From positions 327,301 through 391,300 of the forward strand of contig NZ_JAGGKV010000006.1 of assembly GCF_017874035.1 (NCBI RefSeq): 64,000 nt of DNA, written 5' to 3'. The notes beneath the pieces are model-generated. The model was given only the letters and a program-made list of their open reading frames with translations. It was not told where the DNA came from and searched no databases. Source of the DNA: Paenibacillus aceris. GTDB lineage: Bacteria; Bacillota; Bacilli; Paenibacillales; NBRC-103111. Positions within the stretch are counted from its first letter, which is position 1; each line of letters begins with the position of its first letter. A program made the translations under genes and the position numbers. Below, in pieces: positions 16,666 to 25,520 of the stretch.

Positions 16666-18440
16666 AATCCCTGTCCCTTCTCTTCCGTTTCTAAATGATT
16701 AGCTTGTTCCGGCTTGGCCGCTATCGTTTCTGCGATATCCAGCAATTGAGTTTTCATCCCCTGATAGGATAATCCTTCAGCGAATTGACTCAGCCTATCT
16801 GCATAGGACCTTGGAAGCAGCGACAGCAGTGTAAGTTGAATACGATCCAAGTAATAAAACTGCTTATTTCCGGCTTTCTCCAAGATATCCATGAGGAGCT
16901 TAGGCGTATCCGCGTAATTTTGCCGAAATAATATTAACAGGAGATGCGTCGTTTTCGTTGCGTTAAAGTTAGGCCGTTCTTCGCACTTTTTGACGAGATA
17001 ATCTGTCACTTTGGGGTCAGGCTCCCGAGCGAACCGGCATACCAGCTCTTCCTCGTCCAGTTTGACAAACAGATGCACCCATCTCGGGTCCCATTCCCCA
17101 AAATCAGGCGAAGTCACATGCTCGTGTACTTGGTTATGCAGCGAGGGAGTTACTTCATGCAAAACACGCAGCAATTCCTTGGCTGCAGGCTGCTTTTTAT
17201 CCTTCAAGTCATGGCAAAATCGTTCATAGACATCCTCTGGAGGCAGGATTTTAATTGCTGCTCTCAAACTATACCCAATAAATTTGCGGTTGAAGGCCTC
17301 ATGAAGCATAACCGCAAAACGGTTTGCCTCAGGCAAATCCAATTGAAGCAAAAGATCGGCAGCCGCCTCTTGAACAGCTTCTGTTTCAGGCACGATAAAA
17401 CCAGGCGTTGACAGCAATGTTTCCAGCAAATTTACTACCTCAGGCACTCTCTTGCCTTGTAAACTGCGGATGTCTGCCATCAACAACTGTGCGGAATCCG
17501 CGATGTTCGTGCGCTGAACAATTTGCTCCAGCGTCTCAGTTGCATGACGTATGATGCGGAGTGTCAGGTCGTTGGCTCTGCAATTTTGGATAGGTTCAAT
17601 AGCAATATCTTGATCCTTGGAATTGAGAGCTTTGTATAAACGAGCAATCGCTTGCTCGGTTCCAAGACGTGACAAAGCGAATAAAGCCGCTTTGCGGATC
17701 TCTTTTTTCTTATCGTCAGCTTGCTCCAACATAAAATCCTCTTGATCCGGATAATCGCCCAGAAGCTCAATCGCCATGGAGCGCACTTCCGTTCCTGCCG
17801 CCGCTTGAAGAAGAAGATCTAATTTCTCCGAAGCAGGGAGTAAAGCATGAATAAGTTCCAAACGGCGTGCGTCACCTTTGCCGCCATCCAGCTTAAGCTG
17901 CTGCTGTAACGCCGGAAGCGCTGCTGTTCCCAGTGCAGGCAGTACTTTGCGGTGCAGAAAATCGGGAATTTCCGCATAGCTGTCATCCAATGCAGAAACA
18001 GCCGCAGGAATGACGCGGAAATCATGAAATAACTTCTCGTCGTATCCCAGCCGAAGCTGCTCCATTCTGCCCTGCCCCTTTTGTGTCAACGCTTCAATTA
18101 GCGGTTGCAGCTTGCGGTAAGGAATGGAGGTTGCAAGTACGATTTCCGTTCCCTCTACAGGGACGAGATCCTCTTTCGTTTCCGTTTTCCCCTGTGTATA
18201 CAGCACCGAATTTAACAGCGTGCCCAGCTCCAGCAGCTTCCCCGCTGAACTGCTCGTTTCCGCTTCCAAAACTTGACTAACCGCCTGCGCCATCCGGGTA
18301 AAAACCGGCGCCGATTCGCCTAGCTTTTGCAGCTGAGGAAGCATTTTCTGCAATCGCAAATCGCCTGCCGCCATTCCGCTCCCCGCGATAAACAAGCGAC
18401 GCACCTCATGCTGCAGTTCAAACAGTACATCTATACTCAT
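16635..18440 (-). CDS. HEAT-repeat protein of the MoxR/VWA operon
   Basis: 601 residues, rich in paired helices. The middle contains recognisable HEAT repeats, such as 'EVRSMAIELLGDYPDQEDFM' and 'KEIRKAALFALSRLGTEQAI', which normally form an alpha-solenoid scaffold for protein contacts. No catalytic motif or signal peptide is visible. The start ATG at 18440 has TTAGGAG 8 bases upstream. It lies 24 bp after the SWIM gene and overlaps the MoxR gene. The likely role is scaffold or substrate adaptor of the MoxR-VWA complex. No specific function can be assigned. Confidence 0.8.
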   Translation of the reverse strand: MSIDVLFELQHEVRRLFIAGSGMAAGDLRLQKMLPQLQKLGESAPVFTRMAQAVSQVLEAETSSSAGKLLELGTLLNSVLYTQGKTETKEDLVPVEGTEIVLATSIPYRKLQPLIEALTQKGQGRMEQLRLGYDEKLFHDFRVIPAAVSALDDSYAEIPDFLHRKVLPALGTAALPALQQQLKLDGGKGDARRLELIHALLPASEKLDLLLQAAAGTEVRSMAIELLGDYPDQEDFMLEQADDKKKEIRKAALFALSRLGTEQAIARLYKALNSKDQDIAIEPIQNCRANDLTLRIIRHATETLEQIVQRTNIADSAQLLMADIRSLQGKRVPEVVNLLETLLSTPGFIVPETEAVQEAAADLLLQLDLPEANRFAVMLHEAFNRKFIGYSLRAAIKILPPEDVYERFCHDLKDKKQPAAKELLRVLHEVTPSLHNQVHEHVTSPDFGEWDPRWVHLFVKLDEEELVCRFAREPDPKVTDYLVKKCEERPNFNATKTTHLLLILFRQNYADTPKLLMDILEKAGNKQFYYLDRIQLTLLSLLPRSYADRLSQFAEGLSYQGMKTQLLDIAETIAAKPEQANHLETEEKGQGLWGWIRSKMS

Positions 18441-18464
18441 GGAATCGTCTCCTAATTCTTTTCA

Positions 18465-19838
18465 TCAATAGAGCAATCGAACGACTTCATTGGCAGTTAC
18501 AATGCTTAAAGGCTGCGCCTCAAGCCTGTTCTGCTTCCAATTGTGCTCAAACATAACCAACAATGCCTGATTTTGCAGCAGCCCCTTGTGCAGCATCGGC
18601 AGCAACGAGGTCGTAGCCTCACTGAGATGCGCAATGTCCGCAAGAGGAAGCTGCTTACCTTGTTCATCTAAAAGAACATAAGACGCACTCGTCTTTTTCA
18701 TTTCCGCAAAATGCAGCAGCGCGACCGGATGCTTGTCAGAAAGCGGATTTTTGATCAAGTTCTTCACCTGCTTGATGACTTCTGGGAATGATCTGTGGGC
18801 TGTGGCGATGACTTTTTGAAAATCGGACGGGTTAGCCTCGCGGAACGTCGCTTCCTCCCAACGCACCCTTGTGTTCAGCTCGCCAGGGTATTGCGCAAGC
18901 TCACTTGCTTGCACGACTTGAAAGATGGAATCCTCTTCACGAATGTGTTTCGCAGCTCGGAAGGGGCGATAGGTTCTTGTAAGGTGGATTTGTCCGTTAT
19001 GGAGATCGGACCAGTATCCCTCATCGATGAACTCCCCCCTCGCCTGATCCGAATAGGACCGGAAAGCAAGCTGCAGCAGTTCCGCATCCCTCCGAACCCG
19101 ACCTTGCTCTCGCAGCTCTGCGATTTGCCAAGCATGCCCAATCCACTCCTCTACTGTCGATTCCGAATCGATTGGAAGATCTGGATTTTCCAGTCTGCTG
19201 TTCAGGTATTCCCTGCTTTTCTTGATCAGTGATTGCAGGGTAGTGAGCTGCTCGATAACGATGGGATATAGGGCTTCGCGAGTATCATCAGCGCGAAATT
19301 GCAGCGTCACACCTCTCAGGGCCGCTTGAATTCCCGGAATATAGTAATTGCCTAGCTGCTTCGCTTGCTCGTCCGCGGTTTGCAGCGCTTTTTTGTCCAA
19401 GCTGCCAAGTCCCGACGTGACAAGCTGCAGGATGAGCTTCTCCGCAATGCTGATCCCAGCATCAGAATCCGCAGCTTCTTTCTTCTTCTCTTCCCGTTTC
19501 TCTGCTTTCTCCCTTTTGTCCACAATATCCTGGGGAACTGGAGCCGTGACAAATGTTTTTCCTGAGGTAAATGCATACATCAAACCGAGATTGTGCTTGC
19601 ATGGAAACTGCCGGCTCGGGCAAGTGCAGCGGAAAACGGGACTTCCTTCTTTCTGCCCATCGACCGAACAGCGATACGGATCCTTACCGCTACCTTTACA
19701 CTCCCCAAAGATGATTGTCCCGTCCTCTGACTGACAAAGAAGCGGAAAACTGTTTTTCTTCACCAAATCCTTGCCATTTTTGATTGCACTGCTGTTGAGC
19801 GCCAAACTATCGACATACGCTTCCGTTAAATAATTCAT
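18465..19838 (-). CDS. SWIM zinc-finger protein (YehQ-like), first gene of the MoxR/VWA operon
   Basis: 457 residues. Around residues 70-90 the SWIM finger reads 'FRCTCPSRQFPCKHNLGLMY', with the C-x-C...C-x-H zinc ligands. SWIM domains bind DNA or protein and are found in YehQ-like partners of YehL-type MoxR systems. The rest is helical, with a charged stretch (KREKAEKREEKKKEAADSD) after the finger. The start ATG at 19838 has GAGGGG 7 bases upstream. It is the first gene of the operon SWIM-HEAT-MoxR-DUF5682-VWA. The upstream 540 bp hold a terminator and repeats, and I could not fix a promoter there. Confidence 0.86.
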   Translation of the reverse strand: MNYLTEAYVDSLALNSSAIKNGKDLVKKNSFPLLCQSEDGTIIFGECKGSGKDPYRCSVDGQKEGSPVFRCTCPSRQFPCKHNLGLMYAFTSGKTFVTAPVPQDIVDKREKAEKREEKKKEAADSDAGISIAEKLILQLVTSGLGSLDKKALQTADEQAKQLGNYYIPGIQAALRGVTLQFRADDTREALYPIVIEQLTTLQSLIKKSREYLNSRLENPDLPIDSESTVEEWIGHAWQIAELREQGRVRRDAELLQLAFRSYSDQARGEFIDEGYWSDLHNGQIHLTRTYRPFRAAKHIREEDSIFQVVQASELAQYPGELNTRVRWEEATFREANPSDFQKVIATAHRSFPEVIKQVKNLIKNPLSDKHPVALLHFAEMKKTSASYVLLDEQGKQLPLADIAHLSEATTSLLPMLHKGLLQNQALLVMFEHNWKQNRLEAQPLSIVTANEVVRLLY

Positions 19839-19960
19839 CTTATACCCCTCATAACTTGGTTATACAAACTGTTTCCACACAGTCCCTGAATTTCCTTTTT
19901 CATGGGTATGGCTTTTCCTTCTTGAATAGAACGAGAATATGAAAAGTGCACATAAAGCAA

Positions 19961-19987
19961 AAAGAGAGCTCTATGAGCTCCTTTTTT
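19961..19987. terminator. Small hairpin with T-runs on both strands
   Basis: GAGCTC-TAT-GAGCTC (19966-19980) is flanked by AAAAAGA on one side and CTTTTTT on the other. It lies about 130 bp upstream of the SWIM start and 390 bp after TatD on the minus strand, so it may stop readthrough from the RNA-repair operon. Confidence 0.5.
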
Positions 19988-19994
19988 GGGATTG

Positions 19995-20100
19995 AGGAGG
20001 GGGTGGCGGGGTACTGGGTCGCAGGGTGCTGGGTGGCGGGGTGGCACTGTTCAGGGTGCAAGGTGCAGAGTGCTGGGTGGCGAGGCAGCGGGGTGCCACC
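19995..20100. repeat. GC-rich degenerate direct repeats
   Basis: Short direct repeats such as GCTGGGTGGCG occur twice within variants of GGGTGGCGGGGT. GGTGGCAC and GTGCCACC form an inverted pair around the block. It has no coding potential that I trust. Confidence 0.5.
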
Positions 20101-20119
20101 TTTCAGAATAAGGGAAAAC

Positions 20120-20292
20120 TGAGGCCGCTATTTCGCCACAATCAGCTAGTTTCCAGATCCAGACGGAACTACAGGGCCTTATTTGCTCGCCAAGCCCCGT
20201 TTCCCGCTCAAAACAGACAAATAGAGGAACAACGTTCCCTCTAAGTGGCAAAATGAGCGCTTTTCTCCGAAATAGCGCCCAGTAGTTCCCTT
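20120..20292. repeat. Dispersed intergenic repeat, copy A
   Basis: GGAACTACAGGGCCTTATTTG lies at 20165-20185, preceded by a related GCTATTTCGCC...AATCAGC unit (20126-20164). An inverted copy GAAATAGCGCCCAGTAGTTCCC lies near 20270-20291. The same elements recur near 30.0 kb and 47.9 kb. The remainder of 20293-20378 only shows AGCTCATCGCAG repeats before the tatD stop. Confidence 0.6.
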
Positions 20293-20378
20293 GGGCTCGC
20301 CTTCAGCTCAAGGGAGCCCCAGCCTGCGCGGCCTTGCCTCAATGAAGCTCATCGCAGCTCACTGAAGCTCCTTCCAGC

Positions 20379-21176
20379 TCATCGCAGCCCAAAAAACTCC
20401 CTCGCCGTACGCGTCGTTGCTTCCGCAACCTCCTCCACCGTTTTACCTAAACAATGAGCAACGGTGGCTGCCACATGAGGAAGGAACACCGGCTCATTCC
20501 GGCCATCCTGCGGCTTAACGGGTAAATCACGCGGTGTCAGAAAAGGGGCATCGGTTTCCAGCATCAGACGCTCCAACGGAATCCGCTTCACTAGCTCGCG
20601 CAGATGTTTGCCCCTACGTTCATCGCAGATCCAGCCAGTGATTCCGATATACAGCCCTAATTGCAGATAGACATCAAGCTCCTGCAATGTCCCCGTAAAA
20701 CAATGGACAACGGCCTTGCTTTTCCCTGTTCCCAAGTAAGGCTTCAAAATTCGCACGAAATCAGGATGCGCTTCTCGCTCGTGCAGAAAAAGAGGCATTT
20801 CCAGCTCGCAAGCCAGCTGAATTTGTTCCTCGAACCAAGTGCGCTGCACATCACGAGGCGAAAAATCGCGATTGTAATCCAACCCGCATTCGCCAATGGC
20901 CACAACCTGAGACATCTTGGCTAATCGTCTCAAAGTATCCCGCGTTCGCGATGTGCAATTCCGCGTATCGTGTGGATGGACACCGGCTGTCGTGAACAGC
21001 TGCCCTGGGAATTTCGCCGCATATCGCGCAGCCGCATCGCTGTTCCGCTCGCTGGTGCCCGTCAGAACAAGAGGCGATACACCAGCCTCAACGGATCTTC
21101 CAACGACCTCATCCCGATCCCGTTCAAAAGATCGATGCATCAAATTAACGCCAATGTCAATCAGTTGCCGATTCAC
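20379..21176 (-). CDS. tatD: TatD-type metal-dependent nuclease
   Basis: 265 residues from a GTG at 21176 with a G-rich ribosome-binding site; a longer frame overlaps kptA more and has no family similarity. Motifs follow E. coli TatD closely: 'IDIGVNLMHRSFERDRDEV', 'TTAGVHPHDTRN', 'AIGECGLDYNRDFS', 'AVVHCFTGT', 'IGITGWICDERRGKHLREL', 'LETDAPFLTPRDL'. TatD proteins are TIM-barrel Mg-dependent 3'-5' exonucleases of DNA/RNA; the His, Glu and Asp metal ligands are present. It overlaps the kptA end by 20 bp and is the last gene of the RNA-repair operon, suggesting trimming of damaged 3' ends. Placement in that pathway is inferred. Confidence 0.9.
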   Translation of the reverse strand: MNRQLIDIGVNLMHRSFERDRDEVVGRSVEAGVSPLVLTGTSERNSDAAARYAAKFPGQLFTTAGVHPHDTRNCTSRTRDTLRRLAKMSQVVAIGECGLDYNRDFSPRDVQRTWFEEQIQLACELEMPLFLHEREAHPDFVRILKPYLGTGKSKAVVHCFTGTLQELDVYLQLGLYIGITGWICDERRGKHLRELVKRIPLERLMLETDAPFLTPRDLPVKPQDGRNEPVFLPHVAATVAHCLGKTVEEVAEATTRTAREFFGLR

Positions 21177-21744
21177 TTCTGTTCGCCCCCCCAGCCTCAT
21201 AAAGGCTGCAAAATTCCGCAGGAACGGTGTCTGCAAGCCATACTTCATTGCCTGCATAATAAAACTTAATCCCCGCGCTTAAAGCTTTTGCCGTATCAAT
21301 GCTCAAAATGATAAGCTCACCTCTACGTTTACCTGCAAGTGTGGCGAAATGAAGCCCTTCAGACAAATGCACATATTGACGCTGCATGCGGTGCAGTCCT
21401 TGATTCAAAATCTTTGGCGCAGCCTGCACATTCGTACCATGATAGAGCACCATAGGCGGAACCCCGCTTGGATAGCTGACTTTATCATGGCTATGCCCGT
21501 ACCTGGCCCTGATGCGATCGCCAATTATTTCAAAGCGCTGCTTTTCACAGCGCTCTACAACCTCTTCCATATCACTCACACTAAGCTCGGACCACTTGGT
21601 CTGAGCACGAAGAACATCCAATAAATCTGCAACTGCGCAAGATCCATCAACAGAATCGAGTAGCAGCCCGAACTTTTCCGGTGAATGCCGCAATATTTTG
21701 CTCATCAACTTACTTAAGCTTGTTTGCATGTTATTAGATACCAT
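21157..21744 (-). CDS. kptA: RNA 2'-phosphotransferase KptA/Tpt1
   Basis: About 195 residues. N-terminal winged helix 'LSKLMSKILRHSPEKFGLLL' and C-terminal ADP-ribosyltransferase-like domain with 'RIRARYGHSHDKV', 'LYHGTNVQAAPKIL' and 'QYVHLSEGLHFA'. These give the Arg-His...Arg...Arg catalytic set of Tpt1/KptA, which moves an internal RNA 2'-phosphate onto NAD+, releasing ADP-ribose 1'',2''-cyclic phosphate. Such 2'-phosphates arise in some RNA ligation routes but not from RtcB, so a second ligation route or a foreign substrate may be involved. The start is ATG 21744 or GTG 21753. It lies 21-30 bp after the AAA ATPase gene in the RNA-repair operon. Confidence 0.92.
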   Translation of the reverse strand: MVSNNMQTSLSKLMSKILRHSPEKFGLLLDSVDGSCAVADLLDVLRAQTKWSELSVSDMEEVVERCEKQRFEIIGDRIRARYGHSHDKVSYPSGVPPMVLYHGTNVQAAPKILNQGLHRMQRQYVHLSEGLHFATLAGKRRGELIILSIDTAKALSAGIKFYYAGNEVWLADTVPAEFCSLYEAGGANRSESATD

Positions 21745-21774
21745 TTGACTCACATCCTTCCATCTATCCTCATC

Positions 21775-22980
21775 TCAATTAACCACAAACCCAACCCTAA
21801 CCTCCGAATCTTCCTTCAGCCACGACATCGTCTGCCCCTTATGCAGATCCGATTTCATTGACTTCACCAGCTTCTCTATGTCCACACTCTGCTCATAATG
21901 CCACTGAAGCGCAGCCGCTGCGTACAACTCATTTAACTGGGCGAAAGTAAATCCTTCCGTTTGCTTCGCCGTAACCCGTATCAAGTCATCGCTCAACAGT
22001 TTTCCGAATCCTTTTTGCTCCAAATAAGTCTGCCTAAGCGCAACGTCAGGAAGCTTGATTTCATAAGCTCGGTCAAAACGCCCCGCCCGATTCATTAACG
22101 CTGGATCAATTTGTTCGGGATAATTGGTTGTTCCAATTAGAAAAATACCCTCTTTCGAAGTCGCGCCATCCAAAATGTTTAAAAAATAAGACCTTGCCCG
22201 TTGAGGCATCGCGTCAATGTCCTCGATTACAAGAATCATAGGCGCCAAGTTCGCCGCTGCTTGAAGAACCTCTTGTATAGAATCGCTGCACGTATTCTCT
22301 GTAATTTGCCAGTAAGCGACCGGTGCCTTCACACTGCCGGCAATAGATTTGACGAGCGTTGTTTTTCCGTTGCCCGGCTTCCCGTAGAGCAGGATACCTC
22401 TTTTGTAAGGAAGCTGATATTCCTTGAAAAAGGTACGGTCTTCGTCGAAAAACTGATCGATGGACCTATAAATATCCCGCTTCACATCATCCTTCATAAT
22501 GACTTCTACGCGGTCGACCATGCGAGTAATGGGAGCCAATTCTTTTTCCATACCATGGGGTCCGTCTGTAAAAATCGTCACCTGCCGCCGATCCAAATCT
22601 CTTCGGCGCTGCCGCGCCAGCTCTAAAAAACGCCGGAGACTGGCGTCATCCACAGCAAAAACAAAATCCTCAGCACCGATCCCATGCATTCGAAAAATGG
22701 GTACCCGAGCAAGAGCGATTCCCCATTCCGGATAGGCGAAGACGTTATTCCGTAAAGTCGGAAATGTACGGTAAGCCGATATTTCGCTATCTCCTTCCAT
22801 TCCGAATGCACGTGACTCCATGTGATCGAAGATTTTGGTCACATGCAGAACCTGAGGGGACCGCGTTTTCACATCGTGTTCCAGCAGCTCCCAGTATTCT
22901 TCTTTCCCATCATCGCTCACATACGGCTCAAACTGCTGCCCATATAAACACGCTAAGAATGCGTTCCAAAACATAAGCAT
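21775..22980 (-). CDS. BCS1-like AAA ATPase in RNA-repair operon
   Basis: 401 residues. The central AAA module has Walker A 'GILLYGKPGNGKTTLVKSI', Walker B 'PMILVIEDIDAMPQRA', sensor 1 'IFLIGTTNYPEQIDPALM' and arginine finger 'NRAGRFDRAYEI'. The sequence is of the classical BCS1/FtsH-like AAA clade, without a protease domain or membrane helix. The N-terminal 170 residues ('WELLEHDVKTRSPQVLHV', 'RRQVTIFTDGPHGMEKELAP') are a domain I do not recognise. It sits between rtcB (96 bp gap) and kptA. A remodelling role on RNA-protein complexes is an inference from context. Confidence 0.85.
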   Translation of the reverse strand: MLMFWNAFLACLYGQQFEPYVSDDGKEEYWELLEHDVKTRSPQVLHVTKIFDHMESRAFGMEGDSEISAYRTFPTLRNNVFAYPEWGIALARVPIFRMHGIGAEDFVFAVDDASLRRFLELARQRRRDLDRRQVTIFTDGPHGMEKELAPITRMVDRVEVIMKDDVKRDIYRSIDQFFDEDRTFFKEYQLPYKRGILLYGKPGNGKTTLVKSIAGSVKAPVAYWQITENTCSDSIQEVLQAAANLAPMILVIEDIDAMPQRARSYFLNILDGATSKEGIFLIGTTNYPEQIDPALMNRAGRFDRAYEIKLPDVALRQTYLEQKGFGKLLSDDLIRVTAKQTEGFTFAQLNELYAAAALQWHYEQSVDIEKLVKSMKSDLHKGQTMSWLKEDSEVRVGFVVN

Positions 22981-23076
22981 AATCCCCGTACGCGGTGAGC
23001 GAACCGCTACCTGCCCTATTCGGGACGGATACAGCCGCTGCAGGCTCTCTCTCTATTTTCATCCTGTGTTCCATTT

Positions 23077-24498
23077 TCATTTGGCACCTTTTACTGTCGC
23101 CATGGGCCTGCACTTCGCAACTACCTGAGCCAAACCTGCTCCGACAACACTCTCTATAATTTGATCGACATCTTTGTAGGCTTGCGGGGATTCATCGAGG
23201 ATAGATTCTAGCGACTTTTGGTTGACTACGATTTCCTCTTCAGTCCCTACGCGCATCGAGGCGGCAAATTCACTAAGCGTAATCAGCCTTTTCGTTGCAC
23301 TGCGCGAACGGATACGGCCTGCGCCATGGCAGATGGAGTGAAAGTTGGCTTGGCCGCCCGGCGCTCCAACCATGATATAGGATGCCGTCCCCATCGAACC
23401 CGGTATCAGTGCCGGATGACCGGTGTTCATATAGGGCTGCGGATTATCCGGGTGCCCTGCAGGAAGCGACCGCGTCGCCCCTTTGCGATGCACAAAATAA
23501 GACTCGCCCTCATGCTTTTCCTCCCAGGCGTAGTTATGCATGAGATCGTACAAGGTCGTCATTTCAAACTTCGACCCGAACACATCCTTGCCGGCCTCAC
23601 GAATGGCATATGCGATGAGATGTCGATTTACAACGGCATAATTAAGCGCCGAGTACATCAAATTGACGTAGGACTGCGCAGCCTCATGCCCCAGTGGAGC
23701 AAAGACCAGCTTAGGATCAGCGGTTCCTAATCCAAGCATTCGCATGACCTTCGACATCTCGCTGCTGCACACTTGGCTGACGGAGCCGCCCCACGCGCGT
23801 GATCCGGAATGGATCATGACGATAACTTGACCGTCGAACAGCCCCCAAGCTTCCGCTACCTCGCGGTTTTCTTCGGCGATTTCTATGGACTGAATCTCTG
23901 CAAAATGATTCCCATTCCCCAGTGTGCCGAGCTGACGATGCGAGCGATGCCACACCGCATTGGGAAAGCGGTTCAACACATTTTCATCCAATGTAAATTT
24001 GCTGCACTCAACATGAGTAAGGGACGTCGCCTTCCTAGGCGTATAGCCGTCCGGTATATACTTTTTCGGCAAGCCGTGCAGACCTTTGGTCACGATATGC
24101 TCCAGACGAACATCCGAGAAATGACCTCGTGCGTGATCCTCCACAGGCAAGTATTTCTCGATCGTCTTCACGAGCTTGCGCCGCAGATTTACATCTTTCA
24201 GCTCATCCTTGTGCACATTCGTCATATGCACCCTCATCCCGCAGCCGATATCGCTGCCGACGATCGATGGCGACACATACCCATCATGGGTATACCACGC
24301 GGCGGTTGTGCCAATGCAAGTGCCGACACCTACGTGTACGTCCGGCGTATAGCTCATATATTTCTGATTCGGGATCTGCAAATTGTTGTTAGCCATCTGA
24401 AACACTTGATAATCTAACACTTTAAACAGCTCAGGCGCTGCATAGACATGGACAACCCCAGAAGGGAGCTGAACCTGCTGTACATAATTTTCTTTCAT
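23077..24498 (-). CDS. rtcB: RtcB-family RNA ligase
   Basis: 473 residues. Metal and active-site motifs of RtcB are present: 'YTPDVHVGVGTCIGTTAA' , 'IVGSDIGCGMRVHM' (Cys ligand), 'RQLGTLGNGNHFAEIQ', 'VMIHSGSRAWG', 'VHRKGATRS' and 'HSICHGAGR' (the His that is guanylylated). RtcB joins 2',3'-cyclic-phosphate or 3'-phosphate ends to 5'-OH ends using GTP and Mn2+, repairing RNA cut by ribonuclease toxins. 'DVHVGVG' in place of the more common DxHxGYG and the length match the longer RtcB clade. It starts 15 bp after the nucleotidyltransferase gene. It is the core enzyme of the operon. Confidence 0.95.
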   Translation of the reverse strand: MKENYVQQVQLPSGVVHVYAAPELFKVLDYQVFQMANNNLQIPNQKYMSYTPDVHVGVGTCIGTTAAWYTHDGYVSPSIVGSDIGCGMRVHMTNVHKDELKDVNLRRKLVKTIEKYLPVEDHARGHFSDVRLEHIVTKGLHGLPKKYIPDGYTPRKATSLTHVECSKFTLDENVLNRFPNAVWHRSHRQLGTLGNGNHFAEIQSIEIAEENREVAEAWGLFDGQVIVMIHSGSRAWGGSVSQVCSSEMSKVMRMLGLGTADPKLVFAPLGHEAAQSYVNLMYSALNYAVVNRHLIAYAIREAGKDVFGSKFEMTTLYDLMHNYAWEEKHEGESYFVHRKGATRSLPAGHPDNPQPYMNTGHPALIPGSMGTASYIMVGAPGGQANFHSICHGAGRIRSRSATKRLITLSEFAASMRVGTEEEIVVNQKSLESILDESPQAYKDVDQIIESVVGAGLAQVVAKCRPMATVKGAK

Positions 24499-24513
24499 TC
24501 TTGTTTATCCTCT

Positions 24514-25296
24514 CTATGAACCCCAAACCTCCTTCAGTGCCTCTCGGAACAGAGCATCTAATTCTTGATCCTGCTGCTCGCCAGAGACCGAAATGTGTTT
24601 GGCGGTTTCTTCAAAATAAGCGATTTGCCGCTCTAAATAATCGTTAATCACCGATACTTTCGGCTCTAAGTCGAATTCGACACCGGCCTTTTTCCGAGTC
24701 AACAATGTGTATATTTCTTGCTTTAATTTCGAGTTTGGGAGCACTTCCTCCACAAGCTTTTCAAATTCCATCGGCGGCATACTGCCGTGTCTCTCAATCC
24801 ACTCGCAGGCAAGTATCGGGCGCAGCACATAGAAATATTTCTTGATTTTGACAACATCGCCTTGCAAATATTCCCGAAAATTCCCTTTGGCCATATGCAG
24901 GTAGTGATACATGCTTGATCGCGGGGAAAAGGAGATCGGAGAGAGCTGACGGATTGTCTCCGTTATACGATACTTCTCCAAATACGGGATCGGCGATTGC
25001 AGCCACTCCAGCAATGGCGGATTCGATTTACGAAACAGATTCAGCGCCTTCTTCAAATCCCACCCGTTGATGTCGAGTAGATCGCTGATCGGACGCTCAA
25101 TGACATCCCGTTTCTCAAAAATGGACAAGTACCAATCCACCGGTCTTACATAGATGAACCTCACATCATAATCACTATCCTTGGAGGGAAATCCCCATGC
25201 CCTGCTGCCTGACTCACAGGCATACAGGATTCGGACGCCCTCCTCTTGCTCAATTTGTTGAAGCTGCGAATGTATATGCTCTAGATCCAAAGTCAT
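24514..25296 (-). CDS. RlaP-type nucleotidyltransferase (DNA polymerase beta-like, RNA-repair associated)
   Basis: 260 residues from the ATG at 25296 (AAAGGG upstream). A longer in-frame stretch to 25386 runs through a terminator hairpin and is not protein-like. The nucleotidyltransferase core has 'RILYACESGSRAWGFPSKDS' and 'DSDYDVRFIYVRPVDWYLSI', giving the GSR...DxD metal-binding set of polymerase-beta-like enzymes. The length and pattern match the YcgL/PF10127 'RNA repair pathway DNA polymerase beta' family, often linked to RtcB. It presumably adds nucleotides to, or caps, damaged RNA ends before ligation; the reaction is not established. It is the first large gene of the operon, behind a leader terminator. 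Confidence 0.85.
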   Translation of the reverse strand: MTLDLEHIHSQLQQIEQEEGVRILYACESGSRAWGFPSKDSDYDVRFIYVRPVDWYLSIFEKRDVIERPISDLLDINGWDLKKALNLFRKSNPPLLEWLQSPIPYLEKYRITETIRQLSPISFSPRSSMYHYLHMAKGNFREYLQGDVVKIKKYFYVLRPILACEWIERHGSMPPMEFEKLVEEVLPNSKLKQEIYTLLTRKKAGVEFDLEPKVSVINDYLERQIAYFEETAKHISVSGEQQDQELDALFREALKEVWGS

Positions 25297-25327
25297 CGTA
25301 CTCACCCTTTCTTCCAAATGTGGACGC

Positions 25328-25362
25328 AAAAAAGCCGTAGACCAGCATCGTCTACGGCTTTT
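25328..25362 (-). terminator. Leader terminator (candidate attenuator) of the RNA-repair operon
   Basis: A perfect 12-bp stem (AAAAGCCGTAGA with TCTACGGCTTTT, 9-base loop) is followed on the minus strand by TTTTTTG. It lies 32 bp before the RlaP start and about 150 nt after the likely transcription start. Transcription of the repair genes must read through it. Confidence 0.8.
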
Positions 25363-25398
25363 CATGTCAAATTTAAACGAAGTCACTCCACAGAGGAC

Positions 25399-25488
25399 TT
25401 ACGTATTCGTCACAAACCCGGTCGAGACCGATGGTATGTTGCCTATATGCATTGTCAGGTTACGGATAGAAATTTGATTGCGAATCAT
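25399..25488 (-). CDS. 29-residue leader ORF before the RNA-repair operon
   Basis: An ATG at 25488 with an excellent ribosome-binding site (AAAGGAGG, 7-base spacing) opens 29 codons starting MIRNQISIRNL and ending FVTNT. The stop is 36 nt before the leader terminator. The ORF lies downstream of a good sigma-A promoter. It has five Ile, four Asn and four Thr codons and no stop-like slippery run. It may be a regulatory leader peptide whose translation controls the hairpin, or an independent micropeptide. No family is recognised. Confidence 0.55.
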   Translation of the reverse strand: MIRNQISIRNLTMHIGNIPSVSTGFVTNT

Positions 25489-25520
25489 ATCGTCGGCCTC
25501 CTTTCCATTCATTTACAAAC

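Noticed and set aside
23809..24417. Plus-strand frame of about 202 codons opposite rtcB
   Set aside because: Shadow of rtcB; no family pattern or start signal.
25297..25386. Longer N-terminus for the RlaP-type protein
   Set aside because: It would translate the terminator hairpin; the ATG at 25296 has a good ribosome-binding site and fits the family start.
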